Assembly (NCBI GenBank): GCA_032717465.1
Contig: CM064632.1
Location: forward strand, 22,638,385-22,702,384
Length of the DNA stretch: 64,000 nt
Source: Coenobita brevimanus
Taxonomy: Eukaryota > Arthropoda > Malacostraca > Decapoda > Coenobitidae
Direction of reading: 5' to 3'
Part shown: positions 1 to 9,600 of the stretch, piece after piece
Position numbering within the stretch: position 1 is the stretch's first letter
How the letters are laid out: each line of letters opens with the position of its first letter
Position numbers and translations under genes: made by a program
The notes under the pieces: model-generated
The model's input: the letters and a program-made list of their open reading frames with translations, nothing else
What the model was told of the DNA's origin: nothing
The model's database searches: none

Positions 1-360
1 ATTGACGCAAGTGATACAGGAGCTGGGGCAGTTTTGCTGCAAGAGGATGATCAGGGTATTGAACACCCTGTATCTTACTACAGTAAGAAGTTCACTCCAC
101 CTCAAAAGAACTACTCAACTATTGAGAAAGAGCTTTTGGCCTTGATTTTGGGTTTACAGCATTTTTCATTTTATGTGTGTTCTGGTTTTGACCCCGTAGT
201 CATTTATACCGATCATAACCCACTGAAATTCCTTAGTAAGTTTAAAGATAAAAATCAGAGATTGACAAGATGGAGTCTACTTCTTCAGGAGTATTCATTA
301 GACATACAGCATGTCAAGGGGAAAGAAAATGTTATTGCAGATTGCTTATCTAGACTTTAG
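1..360 (+). pseudogene. 3' end of Gm-family pol: RNase H domain (element copy A)
   Basis: The window opens inside a retrotransposon pol gene. The frame from base 1 begins at the RNase H motif DASDTGAGAVLLQ, which carries the first catalytic Asp, and runs through the conserved YTDHNPLKFL segment and a C-terminal HVKGKENVIADCLSRL to a TAG stop at 358-360. The same sequence recurs at 5378-5734 and 10812-11167, so it is the 3' end of a family member and not a host RNase H. No internal stop is seen in this stretch. Gag, protease, integrase and RT lie left of the window, so the state of the whole copy is unknown. A T-rich tract, a short purine tract and the 3' LTR follow. Confidence 0.93.
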
Positions 361-425
361 ACAGATTGTTTTAGAGTAAAAAGAAATTTCCTTTGTAAAT
401 TTTTTTTTTTTTTTTTGTGGGGAGG

Positions 426-1181
426 TTTTACATAGCCTATGATTTCATCATCCTTTGTATAATTCTAATGTACAGTATGTTGCATGTTTGATCACAAGCG
501 TGTTCTACCTCACTCCCCTCTTGTACCCTTACAGTAGAGTAAGTCGTTCTTTCTGTTGTTGAAAGCAGGAGTGTCAACTTTTTGTCCCCTATAGCTTCAT
601 TTGTGCGTCCTTCTTACAAGTTGTATCAAGCTCTGCCGGCCCCTTTATAATGAGCTCAGTCTCTGCATTAATTGCCACTTAGATCTACTCCTCATTTTGT
701 TCACATCTCTGTCCTCCCCTGTACAGTTGTTATTATTTTTGCGAGTGCTCTGGAAGTCTCCAACCATCTAGCTGCTGTGTAATTTGAGTATAAGTGTTAT
801 TAAATTTTTTCTTGTACTGTATAGCATAAGGTGTAAATTCGTAGGTCTAGTGAGGTTTTTGTGATTCATGTGTTTTAGGTGTCAGCCATTATTAATAATA
901 GTTTGTATCTGTAATAATATATCTTGCATTCAGTGAGCATTATCCGGTTTTCTCATTTTATCAGGGCTGACTTAGATAAATTTACTATTGCTAATTTCGT
1001 GTTAATAGAGGCTATTGCAGTTACCCATATATTTCACCTGTTTTTGCCATTACATTATCCTTATGAGTCCTGAATGTTTAGTTGTTAGTTTGAGCATTAA
1101 ACTTTAACTTGTAATTTTACCTAACTCTTGTTTTGAACCTGGAACTTTACGGGACAGTAGTGATTTTAGTCTCTGTTCCGT

Positions 1182-1185
<4 letters not shown>
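426..1185 (+). repeat. 3' LTR of copy A (760 bp)
   Basis: The LTR aligns along its whole length with those at 5799, 11235, 50901, 53245, 57895 and 62538. Its first bases are TTTTAC where the family has TGTTAC, so the canonical TG is mutated. It ends in the family terminus CTGTTCCGTAACA. Near the 3' end it is intermediate between the short (758-bp) and long (~791-bp) LTR types. Confidence 0.92.

Positions 1186-1269
<84 letters not shown>
1186..1269. repeat. (AT)n microsatellite, about 42 units, abutting the LTR
   Basis: A pure alternating AT tract starts immediately after the LTR terminus. It is probably the insertion target, so any target duplication cannot be distinguished within it. Confidence 0.97.
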
Positions 1270-1274
<5 letters not shown>

Positions 1275-1294
1275 CAGACTGAAGGGATTATTGT

Positions 1295-1525
1295 GACTAT
1301 GCTGTTTTTACTCTGACTTGGCCCAGGTTTTCGTCCTTTTGCTGGTTACATCACGCAGGTCAGTGGTACAAAAGACAACGCCACTGCTCTACATCCATTC
1401 CATAACACTTCTTCGTACCTTGCATCATATTCTAAAGTTAATCTCTTGTTGCAGCTCAGTATTCACGATGAAGCGACCGCAATTAAGGCTAAGTTAGAGT
1501 AAAAAAAAAAAAAACAGAGTATGAT
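1295..1525 (-). mobile_element. MITE-B copy, reverse orientation
   Basis: The segment begins with TTTTTACTCTGACTTGGCCC and ends with a complementary AAGTTAGAGTAAAAA. Its interior, including CATAACACTTCTTCG and GTTAATCTCTTGTTGCAG, is the reverse complement of the interiors at 1652-1869 and 22230-22449. The inverted termini and ~220-bp size suggest a MITE. No coding capacity is seen. Confidence 0.6.
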
Positions 1526-1651
1526 AAAATGATGACCAGAAAATGGGGAAAAAATAAAATACGAAGCAAAACAGCTAACAGTTAAACTCCTAGGCTCGGT
1601 TATCGGTACATTTAAGGGTAGATGACCAGCCTATTCTCCTTGGTGGCATTA

Positions 1652-1869
1652 ACTACACTCTTTTAACTCAAACGTGGCCTAAAATTACCATCTCTCCTTC
1701 TAGAATATTGAGATGTAGCAGTAGATGGACACAAGAATAGGGTGCTGGTCATGAAGAAGTGTTACGGAAAGGATACAGAGCTGTATTATTAAAATTTTTC
1801 AGCCACTGAGCTACATGAACCAAGCTGGAAGAGAAAGATCTGAGTCAAGTTAAAGTGAAAAGAGTAGTC
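1652..1869 (+). mobile_element. MITE-B copy
   Basis: The left end CACTCTTTTAACTCAAACGT and the right end CAAGTTAAAGTGAAAAGAGT are imperfect inverted repeats. The interior shares GAAGAAGTG and CTGAGCTAC blocks with the copies at 3371 and 22230. It is non-coding. Confidence 0.65.
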
Positions 1870-1954
1870 GAAAATCTTGATGATCGAACTCACACACGTA
1901 GGTAGAGCTGTCACTTCAGCTGGGCTGTTCTAATCACTACATTAATAAACACCA

Positions 1955-2003
<49 letters not shown>

Positions 2004-2910
2004 CTACAACTTCTTGTCCTCCCTCCGAAGCAGCAACACAGTCCAGGAAAATATGGAAGAGAACACAGCTAACACGGGAAGGAATGTCAGCAGTATGAAA
2101 AAATGGAATAAGGAGGGGAAGATGGAAAGAAAACGAAATAGAGGAACGGAGAAGGAAAAGAAGTGAAGAAAACTTCTCTCTCTCCCTCTCTCTCTCTCTC
2201 CTTTTTCTTTTCGTTCTTTCTCTTTTCATTTATCTTCTTTTCCTCTCCTTTCTTTCAATCTCCCTTTCTTTCGTCCTTCTTTCTCCTCTCACTTTTCTCT
2301 CCTTTTCCTTCCTCTCCCTCCTTCCTCCCCGCTCCCTCCCTTTTCTCTCCCTTTTCAGTCTTTCCTCTCGTCTCTCTCCACCTCTCCTCCCTGTACTTAC
2401 CTCTCCTCCTCCATCTTCTCCGGACGCTGGAGGCCCTTGTAAAAAATAACGCTCTGTTTTGGCGTTACTTTTATTTTTTTCTTTTTCACTGCTACGTTTC
2501 CTAAGTTTCTTACTTCACGGTTTTATTTCTATCCTCCTCTTTTCCTCTTTCCTCTCTCTATGTTCTCTCCTCTAACTTTCTTTCTTCAGTCCTTCCTCCT
2601 CTTCATTCCTCTCTCATCCACCTCTCCTCTACATACCATTCTTTCTTCATTCCCTCTTTTTCCTCATTCCTCTCATCCTTCTTCCTCTACACACCTCTAG
2701 TCCAACAATTCATCTTTCTTCATTCCTTCCTTTTCTCTTCTTTCATTTCTCCCTCCTCTCGTGTGATGGGTGGGAGCGATAACCATCCACTCTCGCAATG
2801 TAGTGTTACCTTTAGTGTCGACGATGAAAGACGAGCCATACCATCCCCTCTAACCCAAGAAATCATTTATTGCGTTGGGTGGTATCCATACAATCAACAA
2901 GTGGACATCT
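1870..2910. other. (GA)n followed by ~600-bp polypyrimidine stretch; no gene
   Basis: A (GA)n run lies at about 1957-1997. From about 2163 to 2760 the + strand is almost entirely C and T with irregular CTTT/CCTC blocks. Open frames here, rich in Ser/Phe/Leu on one strand and Arg/Glu/Lys on the other, are products of the base bias. I see no gene. Confidence 0.85.
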
Positions 2911-3135
2911 GGGCTTGTACTATCGTAGGTTTAGGTAGCTCTCGAACACCTCTTCATTAGCGATTTATTTTGGGTATGACTGATTACTGACCTATTTGTA
3001 CGTGATTTATGCAGAGTATGGTGAGTATGGCAGGATTTATGTAACACAGGAGAGGACATTTAGGTGTACTAAACAAAATAAATCGCTTAAGAAAAGGTCT
3101 TAGTGAGCTTCCTTAACTGACAAGAGTACAGGCCC
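2911..3135 (+). mobile_element. MITE-A copy 1
   Basis: A palindromic ~220-bp repeat. The left end resembles the family consensus CTCGTCGGTTAAGGAAGCTC, followed by CACCTCTTCATTAGCGATTT. The right end carries the complement, AAATCGCTTAAG then GAGCTTCCTTAACTGACAAG. The centre is AT-rich and contains the shared TTTATGCAGAGTATGG block. It is non-coding. Confidence 0.75.
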
Positions 3136-3204
3136 TGGTGGTCCAGTGAGTTAAGGCATGCCAACCGATGTGGCACTTATGGGTCTGAGGGTTGTATTTC
3201 ACAT

Positions 3205-3345
3205 AGCACTGAGGAGTTAGTAGCGTAGCTTTCATAGCGATTTAGTTTGCAGATTACACCTCAATATAATCTTGTATGTTACAGTTGCAGTGATAAGTAA
3301 AATAAATCGCTGGAGACGAGACGCTACGAAACCTCTTATGGCACT
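3205..3345 (+). repeat. Degenerate MITE-A-like palindrome
   Basis: The inverted pair GTAGCGTAGC...ATAGCGATTTAGTTT and AAAATAAATCGCT...GACGCTAC resembles the inner termini of MITE-A, but the outer GTCGGTTAAGGAAGC block is missing. It is probably a diverged relative. Confidence 0.4.
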
Positions 3346-3370
3346 CAGAATGCGCGCCAGTCCGATGGGT

Positions 3371-3579
3371 ATACACTGTTCACTTTAACTTGGCTTAAGA
3401 CTGTCTTCTTTCATAGTAAAGGCTGAGCTGTATCAATAGATTAACACAAGAATATGGTGCTAGTCACGAAGAAGTGCTAAGGAAAAAATGCGGAGTCCTA
3501 GCACTGTCCTCTTGTCCCTGAGCTACGTGAAATAGACTGCTAAAGGGCTTTGGGTCAAGTTAAAGCGAGTGAACTACAG
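3371..3579 (+). mobile_element. MITE-B copy
   Basis: The left end TTCACTTTAACTTGGC and right end GGTCAAGTTAAAGCGAGTGA are inverted. Internal blocks CACAAGAATATGGTGCTAGT and CACGAAGAAGTGC match the copy at 1652. It is non-coding. Confidence 0.65.
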
Positions 3580-3914
3580 CAGGGCTTCACTTCTCACATA
3601 ACACCGCCCATGGAAGAACGACTGGTCACCCTGGCCGTAAGTGTCTGAACCGAGTAGGCTAGCACTGGGCCTCTACGATGCTGACATAAATAAATAAATA
3701 AATAATAAAAAATCAGTAAGAGACTGGATGATGGATGGATGTATACTGATTTTTCACATTTTGGGAGCCAGGATTTCAAAGACTTACACGATGTTTGATT
3801 GACTATGTGAGCAAGTTAACTAGCACCCCCCCCCCTCTCTCCCTCTCTCTCTCTTAACCCTTTCAGCCAGTGGAAGTATTTTCACTGTCTTCTTCCCACC
3901 ACCTGGCGAGTTAA

Positions 3915-3955
<41 letters not shown>

Positions 3956-4112
3956 ATGTAACTTTTGCAACTGTACTCATTTTTTTTTTTTTTTTACCAG
4001 GACGGGTTAAAGCATCCTTCACTGATCCCCTCACTGCAGTTAATCTAAACTGAACCATGCCATCTAAAATTGACATTAAACTAAAAAAATCGAAGAGGTT
4101 AACTGTGCATTA
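3580..4112. other. No gene; (TAAA)n, (CT)n and poly-T tracts
   Basis: The stretch holds a short TAAATAAATAAATAA run near 3686, pyrimidine-rich DNA near 3828-3855, a (CT)n tract at about 3918-3954 and a poly-T run near 3979. No coding signal or recognised repeat was seen. Confidence 0.7.
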
Positions 4113-4312
4113 GGCCGATATTCCTGTCGGTTATGGAAGTCCCCTAACACCTCTGCCTTAGCAATTTATTTTTGGACGCAGAGGATTAATATAAATTTTC
4201 TTGTTATTTATGGCGACAATAATGGTATTGGAATGATTTACGGGACAGTGCAAAATAAGTCGCTCAGGATGAGGTGTTTAGGGAGCTTCCTTAACCGACG
4301 ATAATACGGGCC
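4113..4312 (+). mobile_element. MITE-A copy 2
   Basis: The left terminus has GTCGGTTATGGAAG and CCTAACACCTCTGCCTTAGC. The right terminus has GTTTAGGGAGCTTCCTTAAC followed by CGACGATAATACGGGCC. The two are imperfectly complementary. Confidence 0.72.
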
Positions 4313-4449
4313 TTGGAGACACCCTTCATGGTGGGGCAGCTTAACGGAGACTGTTTCTATTCCCCTCCGTGCAAAAGTTTTCCTCACAGTGAAATAGAAT
4401 CGTCAGGTATTAACCATAAAAAAAAAAAAAAAAATTGTGTTACTCGAAG

Positions 4450-4870
4450 GGGTCAAGAACAGATCAAGGCTGGGATGGTGATGGTGATGTGATGACAGTG
4501 GTGATGGCTATGATGGTGATGACGATAGATGATGGTGATGATGACAGTAATGGCAATGGTGGTGATGAATGATGGTGATGGCAATGGTGATGATGGTGAT
4601 AGCCATGAAGGCGAAGGTGAGTACAGTGATAATGCTAGTGGTGAAAGTGATGAAAGTGATCATGATGACGATGGTGATGACAGATGGTGATGATGGCTAT
4701 GATGATGGTGATGGTAATGTCAGTGATGGTGACAGTAATGATGGTGATGACAGTGATGGTCAAAATGGCGATAATGATGACAGTGATAACGTTAATGGCC
4801 AAGGTGATGCGGGTGATGATGCTGATAGTGACTGTGATGGTGATGACTGTGATGATGACGGTTTGGCATA
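4450..4870. repeat. GAT/GGTGAT-rich imperfect satellite
   Basis: About 420 bp is made of GATGGTGAT and GATGACAGTGAT permutations with interruptions. Open frames here are Asp/Gly/Ser-rich or Met/Val-rich in the other frames, a by-product of the trinucleotide-like periodicity. It is not a gene. Confidence 0.88.
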
Positions 4871-4979
4871 GTATGAATGTTTGATACGTGCTTTTAGTCA
4901 CCTAGTTACATATATAATGACATACCCGACTAACATACGGAATTTTATATGTACAGTATATGTGAATGACGACAAAACC

Positions 4980-4980
<1 letters not shown>

Positions 4981-5024
<44 letters not shown>

Positions 5025-5086
5025 ATTATGGGGCGGCTGTGACAAACAGAAGAGATTAAAGTGTGTGTGTGTGTGTGTGTGTGTGT
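4981..5086. repeat. (GA)n and (GT)n microsatellites flanking the truncated Gm copy
   Basis: (GA)n occupies about 4981-5021 and (GT)n occupies 5061-5086. Only about 12 bp separate the (GT)n tract from the first Gm-homologous base near 5099. Confidence 0.95.
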
Positions 5087-5098
5087 AGTAAGTATGCT

Positions 5099-5734
5099 GT
5101 TGCACCACCAGGAGCTAAGGTTCAGGTTATAAGTGATCTTCCCAGACCTAAAAGTGGGAAAGAGCTACAAAGATTTTTGGGAATGGTAGGTTATTACAGG
5201 AGATTTGTTCTTAACTTTTCAATTCTTGTATCACCACTTACAGACCTACTGTAAAAGGGAGTTAAATTTGTCTGGACCGATAACTGTGAATCCTCTTTCA
5301 CCAAACTTAAAGTTATCCTATTAAGTCAGCCAGTGCTCGCTACTCCAAATTTTGCTAAGCCTTTTAAGATGGCTGTTGACGCAAGTGATACAGGAGCTGG
5401 GGCTGTTTTGCTGCAAGAGGATGATCAGGGTATTGAACACCCTCTATCTTATTACAGTAAGAAGTTCACTCCACCTCAAAAGAACTACTCAACTATTGAG
5501 AAAGAGCTTTTGGCCTTGATTTTGGGTTTACAGCATTTTTCATTTTATTTGTGTTCTGGTTTTGACCCCATAGTCATTTATACCGATCATAACCCACTGA
5601 AATTCCTTAGTAAGTTTAAGGATAAAAATCAGAGATTGACAAGATGGAGTCTACTTCTTCAGGAGTATTCATTAGACATACAGCATGTCAAGGGGAAAGA
5701 AAATGTTATTGCAGATTGCTTATCTAGACTTTAG
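5099..5734 (+). pseudogene. Gm-family pol fragment: end of RT plus RNase H (copy B)
   Basis: Homology to the long element starts abruptly at GTTGCACCACCAGG, matching 10536 onward. It covers the end of RT (DLPRPKSGKELQRFLG and the following VGYYRRFVLNFS) and RNase H (AVDASDTGAG, YTDHNPLKFL) to the TAG at 5732-5734. One in-frame stop (TAA, 5252-5254) replaces the Lys codon after TDLL. Gag, protease, integrase, the catalytic part of RT and a 5' LTR are all absent. The break lies next to a (GT)n tract, which suggests a recombinational deletion anchored in simple repeats. Confidence 0.93.
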
Positions 5735-5798
5735 ACAGATTGTTTTAGAGTAATAAGAAATTTCCTTTGTAAATTTTTTTTTTTTTTTTGTGGGGAGG

Positions 5799-6556
5799 TG
5801 TTACATAGCCCATGATTTCATTATCCTTTGTATAATTTTAACGTACAGTATGCTGCATGTTTGATCACGAGCGTGCTCTAACTCACTCCCCCCCTCCTCC
5901 CTTATAGTAGAGTAAGTCGTTCTTTCTGTTGTTCAGAGCAGGATTATCAACTCTTTGTCCCCTATAGCTTCATTTGTGCGTCCTTCTTACAAGTTGTATC
6001 AAGCTCTGCCGGCCCCTATATAATGAGCTCAGTCTCTGCATTAATTGCCACTTAGATCTACTCCTCATTTTGTTCACATCTCTGTCCTCCCCTGTACAGT
6101 TGTTATTATTTTTGCGAGTGCTCAGGAAGTCTCCAACCATCTAGCTGCTGTGTGATTTGAGTATAAGTGTTATTACATTTTTTTTCTTGTACTGTATAGC
6201 ATAAGGTGTTAATTCGTAGGCCTGGTGAGTTTTTGTGATTAATGTAGAGTTTTTGCTGTCAGCCAGTAGTAATAATATATTGTATCTGTAATAATATATC
6301 TTGCATTAACTGAGCATTATCCGGTTTTCTCATTTTATCAGGGCTGACTTAGATAAATTTACTCTTGCTAATTTCGTGTTAATAGAGGCTATTGCAGTTA
6401 ACCATATATTTAACCTGTTTTTTGCCATTACATTATCCTTATGAGTCCTGAATGTTTAGTTGTTAGTTTGAGCATTAAACTTTAACTTGTAATTTTACCT
6501 AACTCTTTTGTTTTGAACCTGGAACTTTGCGGGACAGTTTTCTCTGTTCCGTAACA
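5799..6556 (+). repeat. Shared LTR of units B and C (758 bp)
   Basis: It begins TGTTACATAGCC directly after the purine tract GTGGGGAGG (5790-5798) and ends CTGTTCCGTAACA. The outer bases TGTTAC and GTAACA form a short inverted repeat, as is usual for LTRs. It belongs to the short subtype, lacking about 35 bp near the 3' end that the LTRs in the 50-63 kb region carry. Confidence 0.94.
6017..6479 (+). promoter_or_regulatory. Candidate LTR promoter (TATATAA, 6017-6023) and poly(A) signal (ATTAAA, 6474-6479)
   Basis: Within the LTR, a C-rich stretch is followed by TATATAATGAG, a plausible TATA box. ATTAAA about 450 bp downstream is the best poly(A) signal candidate. If both are used, U3 is about 240 bp, R is long and U5 is short. 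The TATA-like box and ATTAAA occur at matching positions in the other LTRs; copy A reads TTTATAA. The roles are inferred from position only. Confidence 0.4.
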
Positions 6557-6562
6557 TAAATT

Positions 6563-6580
6563 TGGCGACCTCTTATCAGG
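6563..6580 (+). other. Candidate primer binding site of unit C
   Basis: TGGCGACCTC starts six bases after the LTR end. It recurs at the same offset after the LTRs ending at 54035, 58685 and 63328. The TGG start fits pairing with a tRNA CCA end. TGGCGACC is the start of primer sites in some arginine-tRNA-primed gypsy elements, but I cannot assign the tRNA from sequence alone. Confidence 0.55.
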
Positions 6581-6640
6581 ATATTCAGGATATTATCATA
6601 AGGATATTGCTTGATATTTTGGGACTGTGATTTATTCATA

Positions 6641-9600
6641 ATGTCTACTATTACTACGCTTGATGAAGCCAAAGATTTTTTGTCAAATGTGCAAACAGTG
6701 TGTGATGTAGAAAACAGAACAAAGAATGAACTTAAGCTTGTTGCTCAACAATTAGGAATTGTTGTTCGCTCACATCATTCTAAAGATCAAATTGTTGACA
6801 TGATTAATGAAAGCTTGTTTAATGTAACTCCTCCAAATGAGCAAACGCAGATTGAATTAGCTAAGTTACAGCTAGCCCTGCAGGAGGCCCGTGCTAAGGA
6901 GGCTGAGGCACAAGTTGAACTTGCTATGATTCAGGCAGACCATGAGTATCGCATGAAACAAGGTGGAACTGGATCATCTAGCTCTGATGATTTTGATGTG
7001 GCTAAAAATGTTAAACTTGTCCCTCCTTTTAATGAAACTGATTTAACAAAGTATTTTCAGTTGTTTGAGAGGGTAGCTACAGGTTTTAATTGGCCCAAAA
7101 AGTATTGGCCAGTACTCCTTCAAACTGTTCTCACCGGTAAAGCTCAAGTAACTTATGCATCTTTGCCTCAGGATCAATCTGATAATTATGATGTAGTTAA
7201 GAGCTTGATTCTTAAGGCTTATGAGCTTGTTCCTGAAGCCTATAGAGTAAAATTTAGGACAACTTATAAGCAGGATAAGCAATCCCATGTTGAGTATGCA
7301 AAAATCAAAGAAGATCTGTTAGAACAGTGGTTAAATTCTAAGAATGTGGATTCTGATTTTGGTAAATTTAAGCAGATGATTTTGCAGGAGGACTTCAAAA
7401 GGTGTATTAATAAAGATGTAAGCCTATATCTTGATGAGAAAAGAATAGATAATTTGTCTCATGCTGCAGTTTTAGCTGATGAATATGTTCTCACTCACAA
7501 GAGATATTCTAAAGAAAACAGGAAAGCTGAGAGTAAGTACGTTGCCTCTGCTCAGAGTACAGGTAACAGGAAAGAGAATAAGGATGATGTTTCTCAGGAA
7601 GTAAATACCAGCTTCACCTCTAAATTTCAGAAAAGTAAATGTACTTATTGTAGTAAGCTTGGTCATACTACGGAAAAATGTTTCAGGAGACAGCGTGATG
7701 TAAACCAAAAGGAGTCTTTAAATATTCAGTCAATTGGTCTAGTGTCCACCCTTGAGAGTTCTCAGAATTCTTTAACTGAGTTAACTGAACCTGCTTTGAG
7801 GGGTAAATTAAATTCTCATGATGGAGCTCCTCTTTTGAGCAGTAACGTGGGTGACACTCTCAAGAGTTCATGTGCTAATTTCCTGTCTGATGGTTTTGTC
7901 AGTCCTCTGGACAGTAATAACAGGAAATCAGTTAAAATATATCGTGATACAGGTGCTTGCCAATCCCTTATGCTGACCAGTGTTCTAGGCTCTAATGTTA
8001 ATTCCTCTGATGAAACTGTAATCTTACAAGGTGTAGGGAATAATTACTTCTCTGTCCCTCTGTGCAGAGTGAATTTAGAGTCTGGTTTTGTTAATGGTTC
8101 CGTTATGGTTGGGTTGGTTGAGACACTTCCAATGTCAGGTGTAACTTTCTTACTTGGAAATGATATTGGTGGAAGTCAAGTGTGTCCAGCTCCTCAGTTG
8201 TCTGGTAAGCCGGTGGCTGCGGCCCAGGATTGTGATGTCCCTGATGTGTTCTCTGCATGTGTTGTCACTAGGGCTAAGTCTAAAGTTACTAGTGATTTAG
8301 AGGATAATGATGATGATGATGTTATCCTAGCTGACACTTTTCTTGCTAATTTGGATCACTCACCAGATGAGGCAGTACCCCGTAGTGTTGATAACTTGTC
8401 TCGTCAAGAGTTGGTTGAGTTGCAGGTTGCTGACCCTGAGTTGAAAGGTCTAGCTAACTCTGCTTGCAGTGAGGAAGAGTCAGCCGGTGCTTCTACTTGT
8501 TATTATATAAAGTCAGGAGTACTTATGAGGAAGTGGAGACCCCCAACAGCATCAGCCGACTGTGAATGGGAGGTTGTACATCAAGTTGTCATCCCTCGTG
8601 TTTGTAGGCAGGATATCATTAGAGTGGCTCATGATTCCAGTTTGGCAGGACACCTTGGAGTGAGGAAGACTGTGGCACGCATTTTAAAACACATCTACCG
8701 GCCAGGTATCTTCAGGGATGTTTCCTGGTATTGTAAGTCTTGTCACACCTGTCAAGTTGTGGGGAAGTGTAATCAGACCAAAAAGGTTGCACCTCTAGTT
8801 CCTATTCCTCCTTTTGAGGCGCCATTCACCCGTGTGTTGGTGGATATTGTGGGCCCTCTTCCTAAGACTTCTTCAGGATTTTCTTATGTGTTGACCCTGA
8901 TTCATATGGCCACTCGTTATCCTGAAGCCATTCCACTTAGAAATATCTCAGCAAAGAACGTGGTTAAGGAAATGCTAGGGTTCTTCACCAAGTTTGGTCT
9001 GCCCAAGGAGGTACAGTCAGACTGGGGAAGTAATTTCATGTCAAATGTTTTCAAGCAGTCTCTGAAAGAGTTGGGCATCACCCAGATCACGTCTTCAGCT
9101 TACCATCCCCAGACCCAAGGAGCGTTGGAGAGATATCATCAAACACTCAAATCGATGCTCAAAAAATACTGTTTGGAACATCAGAAAGACTGGGATAAAG
9201 GTCTTCCATTCGTTCTATTTGCCGCAAGAGAATCTCCAAATGAATCACTGGGCTTCTCACCCTTTGAACTACTGTTTGGCCATGAAGTAAGAGGACCCCT
9301 TAAGCTACTCAAGGAATGCTGGCTGTCGGAGGAAGATGACGTCAATCTGCTGGAGTATGTGATGAAGTTCAAAGAGTGGCTGTCCACTGCTTTACAGCTG
9401 GCGAGAGAGAATTTAGGAGCTGCTCAGGAGAAGATGAAGACTTGGTATGATAAGAAGTCCAGGTTACGCCACTTTCAGCCAGGAGATCAGGTTTTGATTC
9501 TGCTACCGGTGCATGGGCAACCTCTTCAAGCCAAGTTTAGTGGTCCTTATTTCGTGGAGAAGAAACTCAGTGATGTCAACTATGTCATCGCCACACCAGA

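Larger units (their letters stand above)
1..1185 (+). mobile_element. Gm-family Ty3/gypsy-like LTR retrotransposon, copy A (3' part)
   Basis: The window contains the RNase H end, the untranslated spacer, a purine-rich primer tract GTGGGGAGG at 417-425 and the complete 3' LTR. The 5' part is off the window. The element ends inside an (AT)n tract, as do other copies of the family. Confidence 0.9.

Noticed and set aside
7043..9387. Minus-strand open frames opposite gag-pol
   Set aside because: Short antisense shadows of the gag-pol frame. The same shadows recur in units E and F because the sense strand is conserved.
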